Positions 1 to 9,824 of a stretch of 64,000 nucleotides of DNA are shown here, piece after piece. A model generated the notes under the pieces. It ran no database searches. It saw only the letters and a program-made list of their open reading frames with translations, and was not told where the DNA came from. Within the stretch, counting starts at the first letter, position 1, and each line of letters begins with the position of its first letter. Origin of the DNA: Streptomyces sp. Tue 6430 (GTDB lineage Bacteria; Actinomycetota; Actinomycetes; Streptomycetales; Streptomycetaceae); contig JAKGSH010000010.1 of assembly GCA_021568835.1 (NCBI GenBank), positions 3,906,001 through 3,970,000 of the forward strand. The letters are read 5' to 3'. The position numbers and the translations under genes were made by a program.

Positions 1-624
1 CCGCGCGAGGTCTGGGCGGAGCACCACGCCAAGCTGCTCAAGCGGCTCGCCGGACGGCTCCCCAGGGACGTCCGGGTGTGGGCGCTGCGGGAGGCGCCCG
101 CCGGTTTCAACGCCCGGTTCTCGGCCGTCTGGCGGCGGTACGCCTACCGGGTCACCGACAACCCCGGCGGGGTGGACCCGCTGCTGCGCGGTCACGTCCT
201 GTGGCACGACTGGCCGCTCGACGTCGACGCCATGAACGAGGCCGCCGGGCGGCTGCTCGGGGAGCACGACTTCGCCGCCTACTGCAAGCGGCGGGAGGGG
301 GCCACCACGATCCGCACGCTCCAGGAGCTGAGCCTGGTGCGCGACGGGGACGGGATCGTCACGGCGACCGTGCGGGCCGACGCCTTCTGCCACAACATGG
401 TGCGCTCGCTGATCGGGGCGCTGCTGTTCGTGGGGGACGGGCACCGGGGCCCGGAGTGGCCGGGGAAGGTGCTGGCCGCGGGCGTACGGGACTCGGCGGT
501 GCACGTCGTGCGGCCGCACGGGCTGACGCTGGAGGAGGTCGGCTATCCGGCCGACGAACTGTTGGCCGCGCGCAGCAAGGAGGCGCGCAACCGGCGGACG
601 CTGCCCGGGGCCGGGTGCTGCTGA
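1..624 (+). CDS. truA: tRNA pseudouridine(38-40) synthase TruA, N-terminus cut by the window edge
   Basis: TruA isomerises uridines 38-40 in the tRNA anticodon arm. The frame is open from base 1 with no start codon, so the N-terminal half, including the catalytic Asp motif, lies outside the window. What remains is the C-terminal part: RYAYRV, then HDFAAYCKRREG, then DAFCHNMVRSLIGALL, which matches the conserved C-terminal 'F-x-H-x-MVR-x-x-G' block of the family, and a tail rich in basic residues. It ends 19 bp before the stop of the convergent next gene. Its position next to a ribosomal protein operon (rplM-rpsI downstream) agrees with the usual actinobacterial order after rpoA-rplQ. Confidence 0.88.
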   Translation, partial: PREVWAEHHAKLLKRLAGRLPRDVRVWALREAPAGFNARFSAVWRRYAYRVTDNPGGVDPLLRGHVLWHDWPLDVDAMNEAAGRLLGEHDFAAYCKRREGATTIRTLQELSLVRDGDGIVTATVRADAFCHNMVRSLIGALLFVGDGHRGPEWPGKVLAAGVRDSAVHVVRPHGLTLEEVGYPADELLAARSKEARNRRTLPGAGCC

Positions 625-643
625 CCCGCCCCCGGGGAGGGGG

Positions 644-1522
644 TCACTGACCCGCCGCCGCCGACGCCTGGGTCTCGCCGCGGCGGCGGATCTGCTGGAA
701 CGCGAACTCCGCGAGGTTGTCCCCGGCGGCGAAGACCTGGGTGTCCTTCGTCGTCACGTCCTTGCCGTCGGTGAAGCCCGCGATCGTGAAGTAGGCGTAC
801 CGGCCGTAGGAGTTGGTCGTCGAGCGGCAGATCGCGCCGGCGCAGAAGGACTTGGCGCCGGTGCCGGGCAGCGCCTTGACGATGCTGCTCTTGTCGGCCT
901 GGCCCTTGGCCTTGAGGGCCTGGGCCTCGGTGTCGAAGACGGCCACCCCGACCGTGACCGCGACGCCGTCCTTGACGTAGGTCACGCGCATCAGGCGGGT
1001 GCAGCCGTTGGCGGTCAGCACCTTGGGCAGGGTGCCCGCGGCGGCGGTGACGCAGTTGGTGGTGTCGGCCTTGCCGGCCTTCTGGTAGACGGCCGAGCCC
1101 ATCGTCAGCTGCCTGCCCGGGAACATGATGTCCGGGCCGTTGGGCGCGCCGTCCTTGGCCTTGCTGGAGACGAACTCCTTCGGGTCCAGCGGCGGCGGGG
1201 CGCTGGTCGGTGCGAAGGACGGCGTCGCGGACGCGCTCGGCAGGTCGGCGGTGGCGGGCAGCGAGGAGGCCGGCTTCCCGGACGCCTCGTCACCGCCGTT
1301 CGCCGACACCACGGCCATGGCCACGGCGGTGCCGACGCCGAGCGTCGCGAGCACGCCCCCGCCTATCAGCAGCAGCCGGCGGCGCTTGTTGCGCGACTCC
1401 GACGCCTCGGCGAGCGCGGCCCAGTCCGGCGAAGGGTCCGTGGCACCGCTGGTCCACGGCTGCTGGGAGTTCGGTTTCCAGGGATCCCACTGGGACGGAG
1501 GTCCCCCCTGCCCATAGCTCAT
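644..1522 (-). CDS. Membrane-anchored extracytoplasmic protein of unknown function
   Basis: No function recognised. From the chosen ATG (MSYGQGG) the protein has 292 residues: a Gly/Pro/Trp-rich cytoplasmic N-terminus (about 1-45), a basic RNKRRR stop-transfer stretch, one transmembrane helix (about 49-73), a Ser/Thr/Pro/Ala linker (75-120) and a soluble outer domain (about 125-292) with four cysteines (TNC, NGC, SFC, ICR) that could form two disulfides. Two in-frame upstream starts exist (up to 1567), but MSYGQ is the usual N-terminal type for this architecture. It faces truA convergently and is divergent from the GT87-type gene with a 74-bp gap, so both may share a control region. Confidence 0.7.
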   Translation of the reverse strand: MSYGQGGPPSQWDPWKPNSQQPWTSGATDPSPDWAALAEASESRNKRRRLLLIGGGVLATLGVGTAVAMAVVSANGGDEASGKPASSLPATADLPSASATPSFAPTSAPPPLDPKEFVSSKAKDGAPNGPDIMFPGRQLTMGSAVYQKAGKADTTNCVTAAAGTLPKVLTANGCTRLMRVTYVKDGVAVTVGVAVFDTEAQALKAKGQADKSSIVKALPGTGAKSFCAGAICRSTTNSYGRYAYFTIAGFTDGKDVTTKDTQVFAAGDNLAEFAFQQIRRRGETQASAAAGQ

Positions 1523-1596
1523 GCGCCGCATCTTAGACGGGGCGAGAGGTGTGCTGTTCCGCCCCAACGGGCTCCACTGCCCCTAGCGTTCGGGGA

Positions 1597-2807
1597 ATGA
1601 GCGAGGACAAAGGCGACATCTCGGGGTGGTTGGTGCGGCGTTCCCCCTGGCCGCCGTGGCTGGGGCTGGTGGCGGTGCTGGGCGCGCTGACGGGGCATGT
1701 GGCGCGGGCCGCCCCGGACGGCGGCATGGACAACGCGATCGTCGTCCGGGCGGCGCGCGCCTGGCTGGAGGGGCGGTCCCCGTACGACGACCCCCACTTC
1801 CTGTACCTGCCGGGGCGGTGCTGGCCGCCGTGCCGCAGGCGGTGCTGCCGCCGGAGGTGCTGCGGGTGCTGGTGCCGCTGGCGGTCACGGCCTGCCTGGT
1901 GGGCGGCTGGGGGTGCGCGCTGCGGCTGCACCGGGTGCCGCTGGACAGCCGGCTCGCGGTGCTCGGGCTGACCGTGCTCGCGGCCGGCTTCGCGCCCTTC
2001 GGGCACCTGGTGCGGCTGGGCAACTGGACGGCGACGGCGGTCCTGGCCCTGCCGCTGGGGCTGCTGCTGGCGAGCCGGGGCCGGTGGACGGCGGCGGGCG
2101 CGGTGCTCGGTACGGCCCTGGCGCTGAAGCCGCTGCTGGCCCCGCTGGCGCTGCTGCTGCTGTTCGCGGGCCGCCGGCGGGCGCTCGCCGTCATGGTGGC
2201 GGTCCCGGCGCTGGTCTCCGGCGTGAGCGCCCTGCTGCTGCCCGACCCGGCCGGGTTCCTCACCCGGACCCTGCCCTTCCTGCTGCACGGCCAGGACGCG
2301 TTCGTGCGGCTCTACGAGGCCTCCCCGGGGGCCGTGCTGCCGCGGCTGGGGGTGCCCGGGTCCGTCGCCCGGGCGCTCGCGCTGGCCGCCTGCGCGGCGG
2401 GGCTGGTCGCGGCCCACCGGCGCTGGAGGCGTGCCGACCCCGGTCCGCTGCGCCTCTCCGAGACCGCGGCCGGGTTGATGCTCTCGGTGTTCCTGGTCTC
2501 ACGGCCGTCGTACGACCACTACCTGCTCGTCGTCGTGCCGCTGCTGCTGGCCGGGCTGCCGTATGCGGGCTCGGTGGCGCGCGGACCGTGGTTCTGGCTG
2601 GCGATGGTCCCGCAGCTACCGGGCCTGACCTGGCCTTATCTGGAGACGGTGCAGCGCCGGGCCTTCCGGGACGCGGTGACGCTGGGTGTCCTGGCCGTGA
2701 CGGTGGCCCACCGGTGCGGCCGGCGTCCGCGGGCGAGGCCGTCCGGGCGGGCGGGCGCGGGCCCGCGGGCGACGGTCCCCGGCGGCGATCACCTTTACAC
2801 TGGATGA
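1597..2807 (+). CDS. GT87/DUF2029-type polytopic membrane glycosyltransferase (one apparent frameshift)
   Basis: A polytopic membrane protein resembling glycosyltransferase family 87 (DUF2029), a polyprenyl-sugar-dependent class. The start is MSEDKGD at 1597. The N-terminal part contains the typical segment DNAIVVRAARAWLEGRSPYDD followed by FLYLPG. Reading then has to move to another frame near 1812-1815 (a run of four G) to continue as AVLAAVPQAVLPPEVLRVL and on through about eight hydrophobic helices to 2807. One missing G restores a single frame of roughly 404 residues. The conserved YDHYLLVVVPLLLAGL near the C-terminus fits the family. The frameshift looks like a sequence error, because both parts are well conserved in character. 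Substrate unknown. Confidence 0.7.
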
Positions 2808-3050
2808 GGAGAAGCAGCGATCCCGGCGGCCAAAGGCCTCGTTTTGACCCGGCCGAGCCACCGCGGGTATCCTGCATCTTCGTTGTGTATTGGCTTGCTC
2901 ATTCTCACGGGACGGGCCCTTACACCGGTCCACCGGGCCGATGACCAGCGACCTGCACGCGGTATGCGTCACCGCAGTGCGGTCAGGGCTGTCGTGATCG
3001 TCTTCGGTGACCTTGTCAGGACCACTCACTCGAAGCGAAGGCTACGAACC

Positions 3051-3494
3051 GTGCGTACGTACAGCCCCAAGCCCGGCGATGTGACGCGCCAGTGGCACGT
3101 CATCGACGCTCAGGACATCGTCCTGGGTCGTCTCGCCAGCACCGCCGCCTCCATCCTGCGCGGCAAGCACAAGCCGATCTACGCCCCTCACGTCGACACC
3201 GGTGACTTCGTCATCATCATCAACGCCGACAAGGTGCACCTGTCCGGCAACAAGCGGACCCAGAAGATGGCGTACCGCCACTCCGGCTACCCGGGTGGTC
3301 TGCGCTCCGTCCGTTACGACGAGCTGCTGGACAAGAACCCCGAGAAGGCCATCGAGAAGGCCGTCAAGGGCATGCTCCCGAAGAACACGCTGGGCCGTCA
3401 GATGCTCTCGAAGCTGAAGGTCTACAGGGGTGACCAGCACCCGCACGGCGCGCAGCAGCCGCAGCCGTTCGAGATCACCCAGGTCGCGCAGTAA
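3051..3494 (+). CDS. rplM: 50S ribosomal protein L13
   Basis: Large-subunit ribosomal protein L13, 147 residues, usual length. The GTG at 3051 starts MRTYSPKPGDVTRQWHVIDA; an upstream in-frame extension to 2844 has no coding character and is rejected. Family blocks seen: DIVLGRLAS, ILRGKHKP, VIIINADKVHLSGNK, YRHSGYPGGL, and VKGMLPKNTLGRQMLSKLKVYRG. It is the first gene of the rplM-rpsI operon (44-bp gap). The 243-bp region before it (2808-3050) should hold the promoter and an untranslated leader; I cannot assign a specific L13 leader fold by eye. Confidence 0.97.
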   Translation: MRTYSPKPGDVTRQWHVIDAQDIVLGRLASTAASILRGKHKPIYAPHVDTGDFVIIINADKVHLSGNKRTQKMAYRHSGYPGGLRSVRYDELLDKNPEKAIEKAVKGMLPKNTLGRQMLSKLKVYRGDQHPHGAQQPQPFEITQVAQ

Positions 3495-3538
3495 CACCGG
3501 CCAGACCAAACCGAGCCAAGAGAATCTGAGGAATCACC

Positions 3539-4051
3539 GTGGCCGAGACCACTGCCGAGCAGCCGCTCGAAGAGCTTGACATCGACAGCTACACCACCGA
3601 GTCCGAGGTGCCCGTCGAGGGCGAGTACACCTCCGAGTCGATGGCCTCCCGCTTCGGCGACCCGCAGCCGGCCGCCGGCCTGGGCCGTCGCAAGAACGCC
3701 ATCGCCCGCGTCCGGATCGTTCCGGGCTCCGGCAAGTGGAAGATCAACGGTCGCACCCTCGAGGACTACTTCCCGAACAAGGTGCACCAGCAGGAAGTCA
3801 ACGAGCCGTTCAAGGTCCTCGAGCTCGAGGGCCGCTACGACGTCATCGCCCGCATCGCCGGTGGCGGTGTCTCCGGTCAGGCCGGTGCGCTCCGTCTCGG
3901 TGTCGCCCGCGCGCTGAACGAGGCCGACGTCGACAACAACCGCGGCGCCCTGAAGAAGGCCGGCTTCCTCACGCGTGACGACCGTGCGGTCGAGCGCAAG
4001 AAGGCCGGTCTCAAGAAGGCCCGCAAGGCCCCGCAGTACAGCAAGCGCTAA
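3539..4051 (+). CDS. rpsI: 30S ribosomal protein S9
   Basis: Small-subunit ribosomal protein S9, 170 residues. It starts with GTG at 3539, 7 bases after a GAGGA-like ribosome-binding site. As in other streptomycetes, an acidic N-terminal extension of about 40 residues (EQPLEELDIDSYTTESE) precedes the S9 core: GLGRRKNAIARVRIVPGSG, FPNKVHQQ, ARIAGGGVSGQAGALRLGVA, and the basic tail ending KAPQYSKR that reaches the ribosomal P site. It is co-transcribed with rplM and followed by a clear rho-independent terminator at 4111-4155. Confidence 0.97.
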   Translation: MAETTAEQPLEELDIDSYTTESEVPVEGEYTSESMASRFGDPQPAAGLGRRKNAIARVRIVPGSGKWKINGRTLEDYFPNKVHQQEVNEPFKVLELEGRYDVIARIAGGGVSGQAGALRLGVARALNEADVDNNRGALKKAGFLTRDDRAVERKKAGLKKARKAPQYSKR

Positions 4052-4110
4052 GCTTCGCTGCCTGCTCGTACGGGCTGTGGGCCGATCGGCCCGCCCCTCC
4101 GTACTCCGAA

Positions 4111-4155
4111 CGCCCCGGCGGCACGCCACAGTGCCGTCGGGGCGTTCGTTTTCTC
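4111..4155 (+). terminator. Rho-independent terminator of the rplM-rpsI operon
   Basis: A 14-bp stem (4111-4124 with 4131-4144, one G-U pair) with a 6-base loop is followed by TTCGTTTTC. It lies 60 bp after the rpsI stop. Confidence 0.85.
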
Positions 4156-4208
4156 GCAGCTGTGGGCGTATAACGGCACAAGGTGCTCAAAGGCTTGTGT
4201 GATCGGAT

Positions 4209-4232
4209 GTTCATGGCATTTCATGCCTGAAC
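4209..4232 (+). promoter_or_regulatory. Short hairpin in the glmM leader
   Basis: GTTCATGGCAT (4209-4219) can pair with ATGCCTGAAC (4223-4232) with one bulged base, about 70 bp before the glmM start. It is relatively AT-rich for this genome. No U-run follows, so it is not a terminator. A role in leader stability or regulation is only a guess. Confidence 0.3.
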
Positions 4233-4301
4233 GCGGGAGCCGCCGCTGACCCCTCGACGCGCCGCACGGCTTTCGAAACTGACGCTTCCTCAGGAGGACA
4301 A

Positions 4302-5660
4302 GTGGGACGACTCTTCGGCACGGACGGCGTGCGCGGTGTCGCCAACGTGGATCTCACGGCCGAGATGGCGCTGGGCCTCTCCGTCGCGGCGGCGCACGTG
4401 CTGGCCGAGGCGGGCACCTTCGCGGGCCACCGGCCGGTGGCGGTCGTCGGACGGGATCCGCGTGCCTCCGGGGAATTCCTCGAAGCGGCCGTCGTGGCCG
4501 GTCTGGCCAGCGCGGGCGTCGACGTCCTGCGGGTCGGCGTGCTGCCGACGCCCGCGGTCGCCTACCTGACCGGCTCGCTCGGCGCCGACCTCGGCGTGAT
4601 GCTCTCCGCCAGCCACAACGCCATGCCCGACAACGGCATCAAGTTCTTCGCCCGCGGCGGCCACAAGCTCGCCGACGAGCTGGAGGACAGGATCGAGGCG
4701 GTCTACGACGAGCACCGCACCGGCGCTCCCTGGGAGCGTCCGACCGGCGCCGGCGTCGGCCGGGTGCGCTCGTACGACGAGGGGTTCGACCGGTACGTCG
4801 CCCACCTGATCGCCGTACTGCCGAACCGGCTCGACGGGCTGAGGATCGTCCTGGACGAGGCGCACGGAGCCGCCGCCCGCGTCTCGCCCGAGGCCTTCAC
4901 GCGGGCCGGGGCCGAGGTCGTGACGATCGGCGCCGAGCCGGACGGGCTCAACATCAACGACGGCTGCGGCTCCACCCACCTGGACAAGCTGAAGGCCGCC
5001 GTCGTCGAGCACGGCGCCGCCCTCGGCATCGCGCACGACGGTGACGCCGACCGCTGCCTGGCCGTGGACCACACCGGCGAGGAGATCGACGGGGACCAGA
5101 TCCTCGCCGTGCTCGCGCTCGCGATGCGGGAGCGGGGCGCCCTGCGCTCGGACACCGTCGTCGCGACCGTGATGTCCAACCTGGGCTTCAAGATGGCGAT
5201 GGAACGCGAGGGCATCTCGCTCGTGCAGGCCGCCGTGGGCGACCGGTACGTGCTGGAGGAGATGAAGCAGCACGGGTACGCGCTCGGCGGCGAGCAGTCC
5301 GGGCACGTGATCATCCTCGACCACGCGACCACCGGCGACGGCACGCTGACCGGGCTGATGCTGGCGGCGCGGGTCGCCGAGAGCGGACGGACGCTTCGGG
5401 AGCTGGCGTCCGTCATGGAGCGGCTGCCGCAGGTGCTGATCAACGTGCCCGACGTGGACCGGTCCCGGGTCACCAGCTCGGCCGACCTCGCGGCCGCGGT
5501 CGGCGAGGCGGAGCGGGAGCTGGGCGCCACCGGACGGGTGCTGCTGCGGCCCTCCGGCACCGAGCCGCTGGTGCGGGTCATGGTGGAGGCGGCGGACATC
5601 GACCAGGCACGGTCCGTCGCGGGCCGGCTGGCCGACGTCGTGAAGTCCGCGCTCGGTTAG
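4302..5660 (+). CDS. glmM: Phosphoglucosamine mutase
   Basis: Converts glucosamine-6-phosphate to glucosamine-1-phosphate for UDP-GlcNAc and peptidoglycan synthesis. The GTG at 4302 follows CAGGAGGACAA, a strong ribosome-binding site, and gives MGRLFGTDGVRG, the canonical N-terminus. 452 residues, full length. Catalytic phosphoserine loop LSASHNAMPDNGIK (Ser about 104), metal loop DGDADR (246-251), sugar-binding GGEQSGH (329-335) and phosphate-binding RPSGTEPLVRVMVE near the C-terminus are all intact. It provides the substrate step after GlmS, which is encoded 2.2 kb downstream. The stop overlaps that of the convergent DUF389 gene by two bases (5658-5659). Confidence 0.97.
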   Translation: MGRLFGTDGVRGVANVDLTAEMALGLSVAAAHVLAEAGTFAGHRPVAVVGRDPRASGEFLEAAVVAGLASAGVDVLRVGVLPTPAVAYLTGSLGADLGVMLSASHNAMPDNGIKFFARGGHKLADELEDRIEAVYDEHRTGAPWERPTGAGVGRVRSYDEGFDRYVAHLIAVLPNRLDGLRIVLDEAHGAAARVSPEAFTRAGAEVVTIGAEPDGLNINDGCGSTHLDKLKAAVVEHGAALGIAHDGDADRCLAVDHTGEEIDGDQILAVLALAMRERGALRSDTVVATVMSNLGFKMAMEREGISLVQAAVGDRYVLEEMKQHGYALGGEQSGHVIILDHATTGDGTLTGLMLAARVAESGRTLRELASVMERLPQVLINVPDVDRSRVTSSADLAAAVGEAERELGATGRVLLRPSGTEPLVRVMVEAADIDQARSVAGRLADVVKSALG

Positions 5661-6631
5661 GTCCGCGGGGCGGATTTCGCCCCGGCCCGCGGGTGGGGCG
5701 TCGCCTGACGCCTCCTCGCGAGCGACCAGAGCCACTTCTGCACCAGCAGGGTCAGGATCCCCGCCAGGATGATGCCCAGCAGGTTCAGCAGGAGTTGTTC
5801 CGAGGAGCGCAGGGTCTGGTTGGTGTCGCCGTAGGTCAGGGCCACGGCCGCGTTGGCGGCGGCCGGGACGGTGGTGACCGAGATGGCGACGCCGACCAGG
5901 GCGCCCGACTTCGCCGAGGTGAGGGAGAGGGTGCCGGCGGCGCCGGCGAGGACCGCCACCACGAAGGAGAACCAGTCCGGGGCGTAGACGAACCCCGTGT
6001 TCGGGCGGTCGCCCTCCAGCTGGTCCTTGGTGAACAGGCCCACGGCGTCCATGAAGAGACTGAAGCCCGCCGTCACCGCCATCGCCGCGGCGAAGCCCAC
6101 CAGCAGGGCGACCAGGGAACGCAGGGCCAGACGCGGCGCGCGCTGCACGGCCGCCGTGCAGATGCCGGCCAGGGGGCCGAACTCCGGGCCGACCGCCATC
6201 GCGCCCACGATCAGGATCGCGTTGTCGAGCACCACACCGCAGGCCGCGATCATCGTCGCCAGGGTGATGAAGGCGACGTAGGTGACCGAGAGGGTCGACT
6301 CCTCGTGCGTCGCCTCGACCAGGTGTTCCCACAGGACCGCGTCGGCGGCCTCGCCCGGCGCCTCCGCCTCGGCCCGGTCGGCCCGCCGGGACAGTGACAG
6401 GTCGATGTTCTCGGCGGCGATCGAGCCGGTGTCCTCCAGGCCCAGTTCCTGCAGTCCGGTGAGGAGTTGGTCGCCCGCCTCGCGTGCCACGTCGCACATG
6501 ACGACATCGCCCCCGGGGTCGCGGGCGGCACCCGGCAGCACCACCAGGTGGGTGGCGCCGACCGTGTTCTCGATCAGGCGGACCGCGTCGTCGGTACGGT
6601 CGGGCGGAGTGATCAGGCGCAGGTGCAGCAT
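5657..6631 (-). CDS. DUF389 family integral membrane protein
   Basis: 324 residues. The N-terminal soluble region (1-90, MLHLRLITPPDRTDDAVRLI) has the ferredoxin-like character seen in DUF389/TIGR00341 proteins. The membrane part begins at about residue 107 with TLSVTYVAFITLATMIAACGVVLD, then AILIVGAMAVGPEFGPLAGI, a hallmark of the family, and about four further helices ending near LLNLLGIILAGILTLLVQ. Function is not established for the family. The gene is monocistronic and convergent with glmM. Confidence 0.85.
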   Translation of the reverse strand: MLHLRLITPPDRTDDAVRLIENTVGATHLVVLPGAARDPGGDVVMCDVAREAGDQLLTGLQELGLEDTGSIAAENIDLSLSRRADRAEAEAPGEAADAVLWEHLVEATHEESTLSVTYVAFITLATMIAACGVVLDNAILIVGAMAVGPEFGPLAGICTAAVQRAPRLALRSLVALLVGFAAAMAVTAGFSLFMDAVGLFTKDQLEGDRPNTGFVYAPDWFSFVVAVLAGAAGTLSLTSAKSGALVGVAISVTTVPAAANAAVALTYGDTNQTLRSSEQLLLNLLGIILAGILTLLVQKWLWSLARRRQATPHPRAGAKSAPRT

Positions 6632-6691
6632 GGCGCCCTTTCTAACAGGCGCGGACCACGACCCGCCCCGCAGGGGCGCCGGCCCCTCGGG

Positions 6692-7681
6692 TCAGAGCTT
6701 GCGCAGGCTCAGTCGCTGCACCTTGTGATCCGGGCCCTTGCGCAGGACGAGGGCCGCGCGGCCGCGGGTGGGGGCGATGTTCTCCACCAGGTTGGGCTTG
6801 TTGATGGTGCGCCACATCGTGCGGGCGTAGTCGAGGGCCTCGTCCTCGGAGACCTGGGTGTACTTGCGGAAGTACGAGTGGGGGTCCTGGAAGGCGGTCG
6901 CGCGCAGCTTGCGGAAGCGGTTGAGGTACCAGCGCTCGATGTCCTCGACGCGGGCGTCGACGTACACGCTGAAGTCGAAGTAGTCGGCGAGGCCGACGCG
7001 GGTGCGGCCGTCCTGGCCGGGGAGCGCGGGCTGCAGGACGTTCAGGCCCTCGACGATGAGGATGTCGGGGCGGCGGACGGTCAGGCGCCGGTCGGGCACG
7101 ATGTCGTAGATCAGGTGGGAGTAGACGGGAGCGGTGACCTCGCCCTTTCCGGCCTTGACGTCGGCGACGAACCGAGTGAGGGCGCGGCGGTCGTACGACT
7201 CGGGGAAACCCTTCCGCGACATCAGGCCGCGGGACTCCAGCTCCCGGGTGGGCAGCAGGAAGCCGTCGGTGGTGACCAGCTCGACGCGCGGGTGTTCCGG
7301 CCAGCGCGAGAGGAGGGCCTGGAGGAGGCGGGCGACCGTGGACTTGCCCACCGCCACCGAGCCGGCGACCCCTATGACGAACGGGGTGCCGGACTGGGAG
7401 CCCTGTTCGCCGAGGAAGGTGTTCAGGGCCGAGCGCAGGCCGTCGGTGGCGCCCACGTACAGGTTCAGCAGCCGGGACAGCGGGAGGTAGATGTCACGGA
7501 CCTCGTCGAGGTCGATGACGTCACCGAGGCCACGCAGCTGCTCGACCTCCTCGGCCGTGAGGGGCTGCGGCGTCTTGTCGCGCAGCGCGCTCCACTCGGA
7601 ACGGGTGAGGTCGACGTAGGGAGTCGCCTCCGGCCTGTGCCGGTGGGCGCTCCGCGGTGTCGAGGAGGCCGGAGAGATCAC
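6692..7681 (-). CDS. coaA: Type I pantothenate kinase
   Basis: Phosphorylates pantothenate, the first committed step of coenzyme A synthesis. 329 residues. The P-loop GSVAVGKST is at about 107-115, preceded by FVIGVA. Other type I PanK blocks: VELVTTDGFLLP, RKGFPESYDRRALTRFV, VYSHLIYDIVPD, DILIVEGLNVLQ, FDFSVYVDA, and the C-terminal NLVENIAPTRGRAALVLRKG. It is divergent from glmS with 164 bp between the starts. CoA is also the donor used by AcpS, encoded 5 kb away. Confidence 0.96.
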   Translation of the reverse strand: MISPASSTPRSAHRHRPEATPYVDLTRSEWSALRDKTPQPLTAEEVEQLRGLGDVIDLDEVRDIYLPLSRLLNLYVGATDGLRSALNTFLGEQGSQSGTPFVIGVAGSVAVGKSTVARLLQALLSRWPEHPRVELVTTDGFLLPTRELESRGLMSRKGFPESYDRRALTRFVADVKAGKGEVTAPVYSHLIYDIVPDRRLTVRRPDILIVEGLNVLQPALPGQDGRTRVGLADYFDFSVYVDARVEDIERWYLNRFRKLRATAFQDPHSYFRKYTQVSEDEALDYARTMWRTINKPNLVENIAPTRGRAALVLRKGPDHKVQRLSLRKL

Positions 7682-7845
7682 AGTCCATTGTTAACGGAGT
7701 TTGAACAGGATGGCAGGTGGGATCCGTCACCTCGGCCGTCGGCGAACGTGAGGTGCCGCCGAGGCGTGCGTACCCCCGTGGGAATTTCCGAATTCGGGCA
7801 CGCGGAGGCCCTTTCGGGGTGCCGTCCCGCCGTACGCTGCCGGTC

Positions 7846-9691
7846 ATGTGTGGAATCGTGGGATACGTGGGGTCTCAGTCGGCGCTCGAGGTCGTCATGG
7901 CCGGGCTGAAGCGGCTGGAGTACCGGGGATACGACTCGGCGGGCGTCGCCGTGCTGGCGGACGGAGGGCTCGCCGCCGCCAAGAAGGCGGGCAAACTCGT
8001 CAATCTGGAGAAGGAGTTGGGGGCCCGGCCGCTGCCGGCCGGGACGACCGGCCTCGGGCACACGCGGTGGGCCACGCACGGCGGCCCCACCGACGCCAAC
8101 GCCCATCCGCACCTCGACAACGCCGGACGCGTCTGCGTCGTGCACAACGGGATCATCGAGAACTTCGCCGCGCTGCGGCCGAGTTGGCCGAGCGCGGGCA
8201 CGAGTTGCTCTCCGAGACCGACACGGAGGCCGTGGCCCATCTGCTCGCCGAGGAGTACTCGGCGACCGGTGACCTCGCGGAGGCCATGCGGCTGGTGTGC
8301 CGGCGGCTGGAGGGGGCGTTCACGCTCGTCGCGGTGCACGCCGACGAGCCCGACGTGGTGGTCGGGGCGCGCCGCAACTCGCCGCTGGTGGTGGGTGTCG
8401 GGGACGGCGAGGCCTTCCTCGCCTCGGACGTCGCCGCGTTCATCGCCCACACGCGGTCGGCGATCGAGCTGGGCCAGGACCAGGTGGTCGAGCTGCGCCG
8501 GGACGGGGTGACGGTCACCGGCTTCGACGGCCGTCCGGCCGAGGTGCGCTCGTACCACGTCGACTGGGACGCCTCGGCCGCGGAGAAGGGGGGTCACGAC
8601 TACTTCATGCTCAAGGAGATCGCCGAGCAGCCCAAGGCCGTCGCCGACACCCTGCTCGGCCGGATCGACGTCTCGGGCGCGCTGACCCTCGACGAGGTGC
8701 GGATCCCCGCCGCGGAGCTGCGCGAGGTCGACAAGGTCGTCATCGTCGCCTGCGGTACGGCGTTCCACGCGGGCTGATCGCCAAGTACGCCATCGAGCAC
8801 TGGACGCGGATCCCCTGCGAGGTGGAGCTGGCCAGCGAGTTCCGCTACCGGGACCCCATCCTGGGCGCGCGCTCGCTCGTGATCGCGATCTCGCAGTCCG
8901 GCGAGACCATGGACACCCTGATGGCGCTGCGGCACGCCCGCGAGCAGGGCTCCAAGGTGCTGGCGATCTGCAACACCAACGGCTCGACCATCCCGCGCGA
9001 GTCGGACGCGGTGCTGTACACCCATGCCGGGCCCGAGGTGGCCGTCGCCTCCACCAAGGCGTTCCTGACGCAGCTGGTGGCCTGCTACCTCGTCGCCCTG
9101 TACCTCGGCCAGGTGCGCGGCACCCAGTGGGGGGACGAGATCCGGGCCGTCGTGCGGGACCTGGCGCGGATCTCCGGCGAGGTCGAGCGGGTGCTGGAGA
9201 CCATGGAGCCGGTGCGGGAGCTGGCCCGCTCGCTCGCCGGCAAGGACACCGTGCTGTTCCTCGGGCGGCACGTGGGCTACCCGGTGGCGCTGGAGGGCGC
9301 GCTGAAGCTGAAGGAGCTGGCGTACATGCACGCCGAGGGCTTCGCGGCCGGCGAGCTGAAGCACGGGCCGATCGCGCTCATCGAGGAGGACCTGCCGGTC
9401 GTCGTCGTGGTGCCGTCCCCGCGGGGGCGGTCCGTGCTGCACGACAAGATCGTCTCCAACATCCAGGAGATCCGGGCGCGGGGCGCGCGGACGATCGTGA
9501 TCGCGGAGGAGGGGGACGAGGCGGTCGTGCCGTACGCCGACCATCTCGTACGGATCCCCGTGACGCCGACGCTGCTGCAGCCGCTGGTGGCGACGGTGCC
9601 GTTGCAGGTGTTCGCCTGCGAGCTGGCCACGGCGCGGGGGAACGAGGTGGACCAGCCCCGGAACCTGGCGAAGTCGGTCACGGTGGAGTAG
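7846..9691 (+). CDS. glmS: Glutamine-fructose-6-phosphate aminotransferase (two apparent frameshifts)
   Basis: Makes glucosamine-6-phosphate, feeding GlmM. The ATG at 7846 puts the glutaminase nucleophile Cys right after Met (MCGIVGYVG). The protein is read in three successive frames. The first runs to about 8176-8178 (LGHTRWATHGGPTDANAHPH ... IIENFAALR). The second runs to about 8771-8773 (AELAERGHELLSETDTE ... ACGTAFHAG). The third continues from LIAKYAIEHW to the end (SIS domains with ISQSGET, STKAF, ELKHGPIAL, and the C-terminal NLAKSVTVE). Each junction is repaired by one missing G. The repaired length is 615 residues, normal for actinobacteria. Since GlmS is needed for wall synthesis, sequencing error is far more likely than a pseudogene. 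Confidence 0.93.
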
Positions 9692-9824
9692 GCGTGGCCG
9701 CCGCCCGCCTCCGTCGTGACGGCCGCTCCGTCGTGACGGCCGACGCCGTCGCGGTCGCCGCCCCCTCCGCCGGGGCGCCGTCGCGGGCGCCGGCGGGAGG
9801 GCGTGCGGGGGGCGCCCCCGTCGG

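Noticed and set aside
2844..3050. An N-terminal extension of rplM by 69 residues
   Set aside because: L13 homologues start at MRTYSPKPGD; the upstream part has poor third-position bias and belongs to the leader.
7846..9691. Programmed ribosomal frameshifting in glmS
   Set aside because: No slippery heptamer with downstream pseudoknot is evident, two shifts would be needed, and ten similar single-base losses occur in other genes of the window.
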